A stretch of DNA of 43,300 nt from an uncultured Eubacteriales bacterium (GCA_958352145.1 CATWNM010000016.1:1-43300); one strand, 5' to 3'. Shown: positions 15,216 through 24,581, counted from the stretch's first letter. Notes: generated by a model from the sequence alone, not told the origin. Numbers and translations: made by a program.

Positions 15216-16430
15216 ATGTTTCAGATTCATTGGACCCGGCGGCATACGACGCTTTTGATCTACACATGCGTGACGATCCTTGCGGCCATGCTCATTTTGC
15301 TGATTACCATCTTTCCGGGAAAACTGGCCGGCTTTATCGGCGGCCTGCTCGGCGCGATCAGTCCAGTTTTCATCGGCTTTGCAACCGCGTATCTTCTCTA
15401 TCCGATTTGTATGTTTTTTGACCGGAAAGTGCTGAAATTCATGGACAAAAGCAAACCGCGCCCGCGGCTGCGCCGCATTTTCGCCCTTCTGCTGACTGTA
15501 CTTTTGATTGCGGCGCTACTCACACTTTTCGTATCGATGATCGTTCCGCAGATCAAATCCAGCTACATTGACCTTGAATCCAAATTCGACGGTTACCTCG
15601 CCGCCGCGTCGCAGTGGCTCGACACCATGTTCTCCGATTTTTCCATGGGGAACGCAGACGAGCAAAATCCGCTTGCCGAACTGCTCAGCATCGATATGAT
15701 TTTCGACCAGCTCGGGAAGCTCATCGATTCTTCATTTGACCTAATCGGCGACTTTATGAATACGGCGGTCGCTTATTCCTCCAAATTCTTCACGACCGTT
15801 TCCAAGGTCGTAGTCTCTATTTTGTTTGCCGCCTATTTTCTGATCGAAAAGGAAATGCTTTTTGACAAAATCAACGGTTTTGCCCGCACCTTTTTGTCTG
15901 AGCGCGCCGATCGCTTTCTGCGGAAATGGATCGCTTTTACCGACAATTCCTTCGGCGGCTTTATTTCGGGCAAAATGCTGGACGCCATCATCATCACGAT
16001 ACTGAACTTTATCGTATTCGGCCTTTGCGACATTCCCTATTACCCGCTGATCGCGCTGATTACAGGCGTCACGGATATTATTCCTTATTTCGGCCCATTC
16101 ATCGGCGCAGTTCCCTGTGCATTCATCATCCTGATCGCCGAACCAATCAAGGTCATCTGGTTTATAGCGCTCACGCTGGTCATCCAGCAGCTCGACGGCA
16201 ACATCATCGGCCCAAAAATCCTCGGCGAAAAGGTTGGCGTCGATTCCCTTCTGATTATCGTCGCGATCACCGTCACCGGCGGCCTTTGGGGATTGTTCGG
16301 CATGTTTGTCGGTGTTCCGATTTTTGCAGTGCTCTACCAGATCATCAAAGAATTTATAGAATACCGGCTCATTAAAAAGCGGAAACCGCGCGAAACGGCG
16401 GCATATTATGCAGAGGAGGCGCAAAAATGA
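15216..16430 (+). CDS. AI-2E family permease, first of a tandem pair
   Basis: 404 residues with about eight membrane segments. The pattern is that of the AI-2E (PerM/TqsA-like) family: two N-terminal membrane helices, a long soluble loop (about residues 120-190), and a conserved C-terminal half with YYPLIALITGVTDIIPYFGP, then GNIIGPKILGEKVGVDSLLI and GLWGLFGMFVGVPIFAVLYQ. The substrate is unknown; members export diverse small molecules or ions, and the AI-2 link should not be assumed. GAGGG lies 6 nt before the ATG. The stop overlaps the next gene's start (ATGA), so the two are translationally coupled. Confidence 0.88.
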   Translation: MFQIHWTRRHTTLLIYTCVTILAAMLILLITIFPGKLAGFIGGLLGAISPVFIGFATAYLLYPICMFFDRKVLKFMDKSKPRPRLRRIFALLLTVLLIAALLTLFVSMIVPQIKSSYIDLESKFDGYLAAASQWLDTMFSDFSMGNADEQNPLAELLSIDMIFDQLGKLIDSSFDLIGDFMNTAVAYSSKFFTTVSKVVVSILFAAYFLIEKEMLFDKINGFARTFLSERADRFLRKWIAFTDNSFGGFISGKMLDAIIITILNFIVFGLCDIPYYPLIALITGVTDIIPYFGPFIGAVPCAFIILIAEPIKVIWFIALTLVIQQLDGNIIGPKILGEKVGVDSLLIIVAITVTGGLWGLFGMFVGVPIFAVLYQIIKEFIEYRLIKKRKPRETAAYYAEEAQK

Positions 16431-17596
16431 GGTTCGACCGCAATACAAAATATAATACCTACGCCCTGCTTGCGCTGATCGTCGCCGCCTTTACCGGCAT
16501 ACTCATCAGCTTTACGATTCATGCGGATGATGTGCGCGGCTTCTTTGGCAAAATGTGGTCCGTCTTTGCGCCGATTTTTTACGCTGCGGTCATCATGCTG
16601 ATCCTGCTCCCGGTAGTCGAGCTTTTTGAGAAAAAGCTAACGCCGCATTTCGCAAAGAAAAAGAACGGAAAAAAGAAAGCGACGACCTTGGCCATCCTTT
16701 TTACCTACCTGATCGTAACGGTTCTGCTTGTCCTCGCGGTATGGATTATTATTCCGCAGTTTTCGGTGCTCTATGATTTTATCATCACGTCCAAGGATTA
16801 TCTTTCCATTTTAGACAACATCGGCGCGTCTCTTGCGGATAAATCCGAATTGCTCGGCGAACGCTTTCTCGAATTGGTGGAAAAGCTGAAAGACTCGATC
16901 GTTTCTTCATTATCCGAACTGACCTCGCTTGTGCCTACCGTGGTCAACACCTTTGGAGACGTACTTTCAGAAGCCTCCAATCTGCTGATCGGCACCATCA
17001 TTTCCATTTATGCACTGGCCAGCCGAAAGCGCCTCAAAGCGCTCGGCAAAAAAATCTGTACGGCGATCTTTCCCGAACGGGCATACGGAAGAATCACCCG
17101 CGTAACCGAGTCGCTGTACAACAACACGGTATGGTTTTGCTCCGCGCGCGCATACAACTCAATTATTCTCGGCGTCGTCTTTTACTTCGTGCTTTTGCTG
17201 ATGGGGCTTCGCTTTCATTCGGTGCTCTGCCTGATTATCGCGTTCTGCAATTTTATCCCGGTGTTCGGCATGCTAGTCGGCGGCTTTATATGCACCATGA
17301 TCGTATTGGTCACAGATACGCGCCTTACCGTATGGTTCATTACGGTATATCTGGCGCTCACCGTGCTGGGCTTTATATTTGTACGGCCGCGCATCACCAA
17401 CAAAGAAGTTCGGCTGACACTGGGAACAACGATGGTCTGCGTGCTTGCCGGATATTTTTTAGGACGTCTCTGGGGCGCCATATTTGCCATTCCCGTCTAT
17501 GTCACCCTGCGCGGTCTTTTCTGCGAATGGGAGCAAAAACAGATCAAAAAGAAAGAACAAAAAGAACAAATCGTCCGGCAGTCAGATCAGCAGTAG
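16427..17596 (+). CDS. AI-2E family permease, second of a tandem pair
   Basis: 389 residues, a paralogue of the preceding gene with the same layout: N-terminal helices, a soluble loop near residues 110-170 (YDFIITSKDYLSILDNIGAS), and C-terminal helices including CNFIPVFGMLVGGFICTMIV. It has diverged strongly: the GNIIGPKILG segment of the first copy is here FIFVRPRITNKEVRL. It ends in a Lys/Glu-rich tail (KKKEQKEQIVRQ). GGAGG lies 8 nt before its ATG, which overlaps the previous stop by 4 nt. The two proteins may work as a hetero-oligomer; this is inferred from coupling alone. Confidence 0.85.
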   Translation: MRFDRNTKYNTYALLALIVAAFTGILISFTIHADDVRGFFGKMWSVFAPIFYAAVIMLILLPVVELFEKKLTPHFAKKKNGKKKATTLAILFTYLIVTVLLVLAVWIIIPQFSVLYDFIITSKDYLSILDNIGASLADKSELLGERFLELVEKLKDSIVSSLSELTSLVPTVVNTFGDVLSEASNLLIGTIISIYALASRKRLKALGKKICTAIFPERAYGRITRVTESLYNNTVWFCSARAYNSIILGVVFYFVLLLMGLRFHSVLCLIIAFCNFIPVFGMLVGGFICTMIVLVTDTRLTVWFITVYLALTVLGFIFVRPRITNKEVRLTLGTTMVCVLAGYFLGRLWGAIFAIPVYVTLRGLFCEWEQKQIKKKEQKEQIVRQSDQQ

Positions 17597-17654
17597 GCGC
17601 CCACAAAGCTGTCCATAGATTTCAGCGGCCGACCGGATTTTTCAAAAAAGCAAA

Positions 17655-17682
17655 GGCGTCCGTCCCTTTTGGAACGGACGCC
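17655..17682. terminator. Bidirectional terminator between AI-2E pair and valS
   Basis: GGCGTCCGTCC (17655-17665) pairs with GGAACGGACGCC (17671-17682) with one mismatch, flanked by T-rich DNA on both strands. It serves convergent transcripts. Confidence 0.75.
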
Positions 17683-17708
17683 GAAATTTTTGTTTGGACA
17701 TTTTCCGC

Positions 17709-20324
17709 TCAGCGTAGCTTTTCAAGCGCTTCGAGCAAACCGCGGCGCACCTCTTCATATTTTTCCAGCTTTGCGCGTTCCGCCTCGACCACTTTTGCAG
17801 GCGCTTTGGAAACAAAACTTTCGTTTTCCAGCTTGCTCTTTACGCGGCGGATCTCTCCGTCGTTTTTTTCAAGCTCCACGGAAAGCCTTGCGCGCTCCGC
17901 CTCAAAATCAATCATATCCGCAAGCGGGATATAGGCTGCGGCGCTGCCGGTGATAATCTGCACAGCGTCGCTGTCAGAAAAATCCTCTACGAGTTCAACT
18001 TCAGAAGCGCCCGCGAGCTTTTTAAAGAATTCCGACGACGCCGCGAACGTATCCCTGTATTTGGTCACGATATACAATTTTGCGCGGCGCGCGGGCATAA
18101 CGCCCATCTCAGTGCGGCGCGCACGGATCGCACGGATCAGCGCAAGCACGCGCTCCATCTCTTCGGCTTCTTCAAAAAAGCACAGTTCTTTTTGGTATTT
18201 AGGATACGCGCTGATCATAATGCTCTCGTCCGTATGCGGCATCGTCATATAGATCTCCTCGGTAATGAACGGCATAAACGGATGCAGCAGCTTCAGCGTT
18301 TCAGTCAGAACATAGGCTATGACCTGCTGCGCCGAACGATCGCCCGCGCTAAGACGCGGCTTTAAAAGTTCGATATACCAATCGCAGAATACGTCCCAGA
18401 CAAAATCATAGATATTGGCCAGCGCCACGCCGATCTCATAGCGGTCAAGATTTTGGCAGACCGTACCGGCCAGCGTATTGAGCTTGGTCAATATCCACTT
18501 GTCTTCCAGCGCAAGCGCATCCGCGACCGGCAAATCGACCCGGTCGATCTCCAGATTCATCATGACAAAGCGCGCAGCGTTCCAAAGCTTATTGGCAAAA
18601 TTGCGTGCCGACTCGATCTTTTCGTCCGAGAACCGCATATCGTTTCCGGGCGCGTTGCCGGTTGCCAGCGCAAAACGAAGCGCATCCGCGCCATAGGCGT
18701 CAATCACTTCCAGCGGGTCGATGCCGTTGCCGAGCGACTTGGACATTTTGCGCCCCTGCGCATCCCGAACAAGGCCATGGATAAACACGGTGGAAAAAGG
18801 TTCCCTGCCCGTATGCTCCAGGCCGGAAAAAATCATGCGCGCCACCCAGAAGAAAATGATGTCGTACCCGGTCACAAGTACGCTTGTCGGGTAATACTTG
18901 GCAAGCTCGGGCGTTTGATCCGGCCAGCCGAGCGTCGAGAACGGCCACAGCGCGGAAGAAAACCATGTGTCCAGCACGTCGCTCTCCTGCGTGATCTTTT
19001 CGCCGCCGCACTTCGGGCAAACGCGGACATTCTCTTTGGAAACCGTCATTTCACCGCAGTCGCCGCAGTAATACGCGGGAATGCGGTGCCCCCACCAAAG
19101 CTGGCGCGAAATGCACCAGTCGTGGACGTTTTCCATCCAGTTGACATAGATTTTGGTAAAGCGCTCCGGTTCAAACTTCACCCGGCCGTCGCGCACAGCC
19201 TCGAGCGCCGGCCCGGCCAGCGGCTGCATTTTGACAAACCACTGATCCGAGGTAAGCGGCTCCACAACCGTACCGCAGCGGTAGCACGCGCCGACATTGT
19301 GCGTATGCGATTCCGTCCGAATCAAATACCCGCCGGCCTCAAGATCGGCGACCAGTGCGCGGCGCGCGGCATAACGGTCCATGCCCGCGTACTTCCCGCC
19401 GTGCCGGTTGATCGTACCGTCGTCGTTTATTACTTTGATCTGCTCAAGATTATGCCGCGCGCCGACCAGAAAATCGTTCGGATCATGCGCCGGCGTGATC
19501 TTGACGCAGCCGGTTCCAAACCCAATTTCCACGTATTCATCGGCAATGACCGGGATTTCCCGTCCGACGACCGGCAGAATCAGCGTTTTGCCGACCAGCG
19601 AAGTATAGCGCTCATCCGCGGGATTGACTGCGACAGCCGTGTCGCCGAACATCGTCTCAGGGCGCGTCGTCGCAATCTCGACATACCCGTTCTCGCCCTT
19701 GATCGGATACTTAATATACCAAAAATGTCCGGCCTGCTCGCTGTACTCCACTTCCGCATCCGAAAGCGCGGTCATACAATGCGGACACCAGTTTATAATG
19801 CGGTTTCCCCGATAAATCAATCCCTTTTCATAGAGGTTGACGAAAACCTCTTTGACCGCCCGGGAACAGCCGTCGTCCATGGTAAAGCGCTCGCGCGTCC
19901 AATCGCACGAAGCGCCCAGCTTTTTCAGTTGGCTGATGATGCGGCTGCCATACTGATGTTTCCAATTCCACACCCGCTCAAGAAACTTCTCCCGGCCAAG
20001 ATCATAGCGCGTCAGCCCCTCGTTTTTGCGCAGATGCTCTTCCACCTTGATCTGGGTCGCGATACCGGCATGATCGGTACCCGGGACCCAGAGCGTACTG
20101 TAGCCCTGCATCCGCTTATAGCGAACCAAAATATCCTGGAGCGTTTCATCCAGCGCATGTCCCATATGCAGCTGCCCGGTGACGTTCGGCGGCGGGATGA
20201 CGACCGAAAAAGACGGTTTATTGTCCTGCACATCCGGCGTAAAGTAGCCTTTATCGCTCCAATTTTGATAGATCCGATCCTCAAACGCTTTCGGCGCATA
20301 GGTTTTTGGCAATTCGTGTTTCAT
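17709..20324 (-). CDS. valS: Valyl-tRNA synthetase
   Basis: 871 residues, a class I aminoacyl-tRNA synthetase charging tRNA-Val. The HIGH motif appears as PPPNVTGQLHMGHAL (HMGH at 53-56) and the KMSKS motif as GRKMSKSLGNG. Between them lies the editing domain with TTRPETMFGDTAVAVNP and GTGCVKITPAHDPND, and a zinc-ribbon-like YYCGDCGEM/CPKCGGE. The C-terminal coiled coil (DFEAERARLSVELEKNDGE) that grips the tRNA is intact. GGAGG lies 6 nt before the ATG at 20324. Transcription is governed by the T-box leader just upstream (20421-20655), so it should rise when tRNA-Val is uncharged. The gene appears monocistronic. Confidence 0.97.
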   Translation of the reverse strand: MKHELPKTYAPKAFEDRIYQNWSDKGYFTPDVQDNKPSFSVVIPPPNVTGQLHMGHALDETLQDILVRYKRMQGYSTLWVPGTDHAGIATQIKVEEHLRKNEGLTRYDLGREKFLERVWNWKHQYGSRIISQLKKLGASCDWTRERFTMDDGCSRAVKEVFVNLYEKGLIYRGNRIINWCPHCMTALSDAEVEYSEQAGHFWYIKYPIKGENGYVEIATTRPETMFGDTAVAVNPADERYTSLVGKTLILPVVGREIPVIADEYVEIGFGTGCVKITPAHDPNDFLVGARHNLEQIKVINDDGTINRHGGKYAGMDRYAARRALVADLEAGGYLIRTESHTHNVGACYRCGTVVEPLTSDQWFVKMQPLAGPALEAVRDGRVKFEPERFTKIYVNWMENVHDWCISRQLWWGHRIPAYYCGDCGEMTVSKENVRVCPKCGGEKITQESDVLDTWFSSALWPFSTLGWPDQTPELAKYYPTSVLVTGYDIIFFWVARMIFSGLEHTGREPFSTVFIHGLVRDAQGRKMSKSLGNGIDPLEVIDAYGADALRFALATGNAPGNDMRFSDEKIESARNFANKLWNAARFVMMNLEIDRVDLPVADALALEDKWILTKLNTLAGTVCQNLDRYEIGVALANIYDFVWDVFCDWYIELLKPRLSAGDRSAQQVIAYVLTETLKLLHPFMPFITEEIYMTMPHTDESIMISAYPKYQKELCFFEEAEEMERVLALIRAIRARRTEMGVMPARRAKLYIVTKYRDTFAASSEFFKKLAGASEVELVEDFSDSDAVQIITGSAAAYIPLADMIDFEAERARLSVELEKNDGEIRRVKSKLENESFVSKAPAKVVEAERAKLEKYEEVRRGLLEALEKLR

Positions 20325-20420
20325 AGATTCCTCCGGAAATAGTTTCAAAATCCGCCGCGAAAGCGGCAAAGCACGCCGGAAAGCGTGCGCGCATTTCATC
20401 TATAAAGACGTCTTGCGCGA

Positions 20421-20655
20421 AAAACAAAAAACGCCCCGAGAAATACTCAGGGCGCAAGCGCGCGGTACCACCTGTGTTTATCACTCGTCTACCGTATAAC
20501 GGCGGTTGCCGTCGGATTCTACTCTCTTTCGATTTCTTTCCGAGACTCGGGGGCGACCTTCACCGCATTTCACATACGCGCCTTGCACCAAAACGGCGCG
20601 CTCTCTTTCTGCAAAAAAACGGTTACTCCTCCCCGTCCACATCCTTGACAAGCCA
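20421..20655 (-). promoter_or_regulatory. T-box leader of valS
   Basis: On the minus strand the T-box sequence AGGTGGTACCGCG (20462-20474) is followed by a terminator: a GC stem at 20432-20454 and a U-run at 20421-20431. Upstream are AGAGAG and a GGTG/CAAG region typical of stem I. A GTC at 20555-20557, within GTGAAGGTCGCC, is a good candidate valine specifier codon. Uncharged tRNA-Val would pair with the specifier and with the T-box bulge and prevent termination. T-box leaders of this type are well known in Bacillota; the specifier choice is my reading. Confidence 0.93.
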
Positions 20656-20684
20656 AGTTTAGCACATTCCATGCAAAATGTCAA
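20656..20684 (-). promoter_or_regulatory. Sigma-A promoter of the valS T-box transcript
   Basis: A perfect TTGACA (20679-20684) and TAAACT (20656-20661) are 17 nt apart on the minus strand. The -35 box overlaps the stop codon of the hydrolase gene (ends at 20681). Confidence 0.75.
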
Positions 20685-21409
20685 CCTTCTCCGAGCATTT
20701 TTCCCATCAGCCACCGGTGCTCCGCCGCGCGCGCAGCGGCGCCAATGTTGCAGTGCCCCGCAGATGGATATTCCTGAAGCGTCACATCGAAGCCTGCTTC
20801 TTTCATCAACGGAATCATTTTAAAGGAATGCTGCGAGGGCGCAAGCGATTGATCCAAAAGACCGACGGCAAAGCGATACGGAATTTTCGGCAGGCGGCTT
20901 ATCATATTGATCGGCGAATTCTCACGGACATACGCGTCAAAGTCGTCGCAATCCTGCATTGCGGAATCATAATAGGTATGTAGCACGCTGGATTTGTTGC
21001 AGTACACCTCGTATTCCATATTGCAGCAGGGGCAGTTTAAATCAGCGGCGACGACATTATGCTTTGACTTTTCCGCATAATGAAACGCGCTGTAGCCGCC
21101 CATACTGCCGCCATATAGCCCGACAGGCAAACTGGCGGGCAGCCGCCATTTTTCCATAGCGATCTCGACCAGCATATCGACAAAGTCCACCGTCTTTTTG
21201 TTCATCCACGACCAGGGATTATAGCATGGCGTAATGTAGAGAATATTGTTCTCCGCCGCGGCGGGCGCGTCGATCATATCAGGGCCGGGTTTTACAATAT
21301 GCCCAAGCCCGTTAAAATAGAGGATAATGCCGCGGATGCCGCCGTGAATCAGTTCAATGTTGGTATAGCAAAACTCCTCGTAATGCGAAGAAAGAAATTT
21401 TTTATCCAT
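20681..21409 (-). CDS. Alpha/beta-hydrolase (esterase-like)
   Basis: 242 residues with an alpha/beta-hydrolase pattern. The nucleophile elbow is GLYGGSMGGYSAF (G-x-S-x-G with Ser), preceded by the oxyanion-side strand GIILYFNGLGH. A likely acid Asp lies in AVGLLDQSLAP and the catalytic His in PSAGHCN near the C-terminus. There is no signal peptide. Relatives include esterases and peptidases, and the substrate cannot be told. A CPCC cluster (about residue 125) is unusual. GGAGAG lies close to the ATG at 21409. It is 105 nt after pfkA, separated by a hairpin. Confidence 0.8.
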   Translation of the reverse strand: MDKKFLSSHYEEFCYTNIELIHGGIRGIILYFNGLGHIVKPGPDMIDAPAAAENNILYITPCYNPWSWMNKKTVDFVDMLVEIAMEKWRLPASLPVGLYGGSMGGYSAFHYAEKSKHNVVAADLNCPCCNMEYEVYCNKSSVLHTYYDSAMQDCDDFDAYVRENSPINMISRLPKIPYRFAVGLLDQSLAPSQHSFKMIPLMKEAGFDVTLQEYPSAGHCNIGAAARAAEHRWLMGKMLGEG

Positions 21410-21440
21410 AATCTCTCCAAATATCCAAATATATTAAAGC

Positions 21441-21465
21441 GCCGGGGAACGCGGCGCTCCCCGGC
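21441..21465 (-). terminator. GC-rich hairpin after pfkA
   Basis: GCCGGGGA (21441-21448) pairs with TCCCCGGC (21458-21465). On the minus strand a modest T-rich run follows, so it may reduce read-through from pfkA to the hydrolase gene. Confidence 0.5.
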
Positions 21466-21514
21466 GGCTCCGTCTTTCATTCTGCGCCGGACTCTGCCTT
21501 TTAAACGAACACGG

Positions 21515-22579
21515 TTATCTGGAAATCTCGTACGCCAGATCGTAAAGCTTCTTTAACGCGTCAAATTTCTTTTTGCAGAAGCAGCGCATGTATTCCACGG
21601 TTTTGGCGTCGTACTTCTGAAGGTCGCCCTCTTTGAGCTTATCCTTGTACATCCGGTCGATAATCAGCGCTTCGCCGATGTCCATCGTTGTGATCTCGCC
21701 CTTCTGTTCGCAGACGACGATATTGCTTTTCCCGCGCAGCAGCATTTCAACCGCCGCCGCGCCCATGGTCGAGCCGAGCATACGGTCGCGCAGAGACGGG
21801 CTGCCGCCGCGCACGACATGCGCCAAACGCGCAAACCGGGTCTCGATGCCGGTTTTCTCCGGAATCATAGAGGTCAATTTCTCGCCGTACCCCGGAAGAC
21901 CTTCCGACACGATAATAATAAAATTTCGTTTGCCGCTTTCGCGGGAGGCTTTCAGATCCTCCATCATCGCCTCTTCGTCGAACTCGACTTCCCGGATCGC
22001 AACGGCGCTCGCGCCGACCGCAATCGCCGTCTGAAGCGCAATGTCGCCCGCATCCCGGCCCATGACCTCCACAACGTTACAGCGCGCGTGCGACTCGCAC
22101 GTGTCGCGCAGGCGGTCGACCATCTCAATCGTCGTATTGACCGCCGTATCGAATCCGATGGAAAAATCCGTCGACGTGATATCGTTATCGATCGTACCGG
22201 GCAGTCCCACGCAAGGGATCCCGTGGACGGTCAAATCCGTGGCGCCCCGAAAAGTACCGTCGCCGCCGATGGCCACGATGCCGTCGATACCAAAACGACG
22301 GCAATTTGCTATCGCTTCGCGCATCCCTTCCGGCGTTTTAAATTCGGGGCAGCGATCAGAGTACAAAACAGTGCCGCCGTGATTAATGATATTGGATACC
22401 GAGCGCATATCCAGCTTTTTGATATCGCCCTCGATCAGTCCGCGATAGCCGCGGTAAATACCCATACACTCCACGCCACGGGAAATTGCGGTACGGACCA
22501 CGCTTCGGATCGCCGCATTCATGCCGGGCGCATCGCCGCCCGAAGTCAAAATGCCGATCCGCTTGAATTCCTTCGTCAT
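21515..22579 (-). CDS. pfkA: ATP-dependent 6-phosphofructokinase
   Basis: 354 residues, slightly longer than the 320 of the classical enzyme owing to a C-terminal extension (from about residue 325, KYDAKTVEYMRCFCKKKFDA). It phosphorylates fructose-6-phosphate in glycolysis. The glycine motif is AIGGDGTFRGA (103-113) and the catalytic segment is LPGTIDNDI with Asp131. Gly in GGDG and in PGTIDND, rather than GGDD and PKTIDND, points to ATP and not pyrophosphate as donor. HVVRGGSPSLRDR carries the substrate-binding Arg. AGGAG lies 10 nt before the ATG. It follows the CinA-type gene by 48 nt and may belong to the glyA transcript. Confidence 0.95.
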   Translation of the reverse strand: MTKEFKRIGILTSGGDAPGMNAAIRSVVRTAISRGVECMGIYRGYRGLIEGDIKKLDMRSVSNIINHGGTVLYSDRCPEFKTPEGMREAIANCRRFGIDGIVAIGGDGTFRGATDLTVHGIPCVGLPGTIDNDITSTDFSIGFDTAVNTTIEMVDRLRDTCESHARCNVVEVMGRDAGDIALQTAIAVGASAVAIREVEFDEEAMMEDLKASRESGKRNFIIIVSEGLPGYGEKLTSMIPEKTGIETRFARLAHVVRGGSPSLRDRMLGSTMGAAAVEMLLRGKSNIVVCEQKGEITTMDIGEALIIDRMYKDKLKEGDLQKYDAKTVEYMRCFCKKKFDALKKLYDLAYEISR

Positions 22580-22627
22580 ATTGTTCCATCTCCTCTATCT
22601 AAGGATTGTATTCATAAAATTCGTTTT

Positions 22628-23146
22628 TCATACACTTTCGGACAGCAGGCGCTTCGCTTCCTCCAGCGCTTCGCAGAACATCCGGCGAACAGACTCCGCC
22701 CGAACTTCATCCCGGCCGCCGGCTTCGGCCAGCGTCAGCTTGACTGTTCGGGTTCCGACAGGACTGTCCACACCGATATAAACCAGTCCGACCGGTTTTT
22801 CCGCACTACCGCCTCCGGGACCCGCAATCCCAGTCACGCTGACCGCAAGAGAAGCGTCGAGCGCTGTGCGCGCCCCGCGCGCCATCTGCGCCGCGCACGC
22901 GGCGCTGACCGCGCCGTCGGTCTTCAGCGTCCGCCGCTCGACATACAGAAGATTTTCTTTTACGCTGTTGTCATAAGCGACGACGCTTCCAAGCAGGACG
23001 GCGGACGCCCCTGGAAGATTGACAAGGCTCGCAGCCGCAAGCCCGCCCGTACAGGACTCGGCAAACGCAAGCGTAAGTCCAGCACGAGACAAAACAGAGA
23101 GCAGCCGCTGCGCCTCGTCTCTCGCCAAAGAAAACTCAACAGGCAT
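22628..23146 (-). CDS. pncC: CinA C-terminal-type nicotinamide-nucleotide amidase
   Basis: 172 residues, the stand-alone C-terminal domain of CinA, which deamidates nicotinamide mononucleotide in NAD recycling. Typical motifs are present: TLAFAESCTGGLAAASLVN, GSVVAYDNSVKENLL and VSVTGIAGPGGGSAEKPVGLVYIG. The N-terminal MoCF-like domain of full CinA is missing, as in many stand-alone PncC proteins. The ATG at 23146 overlaps the glyA stop as TGATG, so translation is probably coupled; a GTG one codon earlier is also possible. Confidence 0.9.
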   Translation of the reverse strand: MPVEFSLARDEAQRLLSVLSRAGLTLAFAESCTGGLAAASLVNLPGASAVLLGSVVAYDNSVKENLLYVERRTLKTDGAVSAACAAQMARGARTALDASLAVSVTGIAGPGGGSAEKPVGLVYIGVDSPVGTRTVKLTLAEAGGRDEVRAESVRRMFCEALEEAKRLLSESV

Positions 23147-24390
23147 CACACAAAAAGCGGGAACCGCTCGCAGAGCTTAGCGACTTCCGCGCGGATATAA
23201 TCCGCCTGCGCCTCATAATCCTTCGCACAAAGCGCGATCAGGCGGCCGATTGTCTTCATCTCCTCCGCCCCCATGCCGCGGCTAGTCACCGCGGGCGTTC
23301 CAATACGGATGCCGCTGGTAACAAACGGTTTTTCAGGATCAAAGGGAATCGCGTTTTTATTGACCGTGATATGCACGGTGTCCAACCGGCGCTCAAGTTC
23401 CTTGCCGGTAATCCCCATGCCGCGCAGATCCACCAGCATCAAATGATTGTCGGTGCCGCCGGATACCAAATCAAAGCCCTCGGCAACAAGCGTCTCCGCA
23501 AGCGTTTTGGCATTATCCAAAATCCGCTGCTGATACGCTTTAAATTCAGGACGAAGCGCCTCCCCAAAGCAAACCGCCTTCGCAGCGATGATATGCATAA
23601 GCGGACCACCCTGCGTACCCGGAAAAATCGCTTTGTCAATCGCTTTTCCCAGGTCCTCACGGCAGAGGATCATGCCGCCGCGCGGACCGCGGAGCGTTTT
23701 ATGCGTGGTCGTAGTCACAACGTCGGCATACGGCACCGGAGAGGGATGCAGTCCCGCCGCGACAAGGCCGGCGATATGCGCCATATCCACCATGAAATAC
23801 GCGCCGACCGAATGCGCGACGCGCGCCATACGCTCAAAATCTATGATGCGCGGATAGGCCGACGCGCCCGCGACGATCAATTTCGGCCGGCATTCGTTTG
23901 CAATCCGCTCAAATTCGTCATAATCGATCCTGCCCGTTTCCTCGGCGACGCCATAGGGAACAAAACGATAGCTTTTGCCCGAATAATTCACCGGGCTGCC
24001 ATGCGTCAGATGCCCGCCGTGCGCCAGATTCATCCCCATGACCGTGTCGCCGTGTTCAAGTAGCGCGAAATAGACCGCCGTATTCGCCTGCGCGCCGCTG
24101 TGCGGCTGCACGTTGACATGCTCCGCGCCAAACAGCTTTTTCGCGCGTTCAATCGCAAGATTCTCCGCCACATCCACACAGGCACACCCGCCGTAATAGC
24201 GGTGGCCGGGATATCCCTCTGCATACTTATTGGTCAAAATCGATCCCGCCGCCAGCAGCACTGCGTCGGATACCACATTTTCAGAAGCAATCAGCTCGAT
24301 GCCGCCCCGCTGCCGCTCATATTCGTCCAGCACCGCGCCGCCGAGTTCAGGATCGTAGCCGATCAGTTTGTCTATACTTTCTCTAATCAA
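23146..24390 (-). CDS. glyA: Serine hydroxymethyltransferase
   Basis: 414 residues, a PLP enzyme interconverting serine and glycine with tetrahydrofolate and a main source of one-carbon units. The PLP lysine is Lys231 in VTTTTHKTLRGPRGGM. LIASENVVSDAVL, TNKYAEGYPGHRYYGG and VNVQPHSGAQANTAVY are also typical. The start is an unusual TTG at 24390 with GGAGGG upstream at suitable spacing; the next ATG is too far into the conserved region. A strong promoter lies 32 nt upstream. The pncC gene overlaps its stop. Confidence 0.96.
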   Translation of the reverse strand: MIRESIDKLIGYDPELGGAVLDEYERQRGGIELIASENVVSDAVLLAAGSILTNKYAEGYPGHRYYGGCACVDVAENLAIERAKKLFGAEHVNVQPHSGAQANTAVYFALLEHGDTVMGMNLAHGGHLTHGSPVNYSGKSYRFVPYGVAEETGRIDYDEFERIANECRPKLIVAGASAYPRIIDFERMARVAHSVGAYFMVDMAHIAGLVAAGLHPSPVPYADVVTTTTHKTLRGPRGGMILCREDLGKAIDKAIFPGTQGGPLMHIIAAKAVCFGEALRPEFKAYQQRILDNAKTLAETLVAEGFDLVSGGTDNHLMLVDLRGMGITGKELERRLDTVHITVNKNAIPFDPEKPFVTSGIRIGTPAVTSRGMGAEEMKTIGRLIALCAKDYEAQADYIRAEVAKLCERFPLFV

Positions 24391-24422
24391 GGATATGCCC
24401 TCCGTTTCGCTTAATCCTAGTT

Positions 24423-24451
24423 ATTATACACGAAGCAGAGCTTTTTTACAA
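24423..24451 (-). promoter_or_regulatory. Sigma-A promoter of glyA
   Basis: TTGTAA (24446-24451) and a perfect TATAAT (24423-24428) on the minus strand, 17-nt spacer. The leader is short, leaving no room for a riboswitch. Confidence 0.7.
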
Positions 24452-24551
24452 GAGGCACGGCAAATTTTGTAAAAGTATTCACAAAAGACACATTTTTTTC
24501 CTGTCCGCTATGCAAATCATAAAATAAATGCACAATATCTCCCTGAATTTA

Positions 24552-24581
24552 TTGACACCGGCGCTGAATTTATGGTATAAT
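24552..24581 (+). promoter_or_regulatory. Consensus sigma-A promoter of the MinD-like gene
   Basis: Perfect TTGACA (24552-24557) and perfect TATAAT (24576-24581) with an 18-nt spacer, about 60 nt before the start codon. It is among the strongest promoters in the window. Confidence 0.8.

Noticed and set aside
21515..22579. Pyrophosphate-dependent phosphofructokinase
   Set aside because: The active site reads GGDGT and PGTIDND, the ATP-type residues, and not GGDD and PKTIDND.
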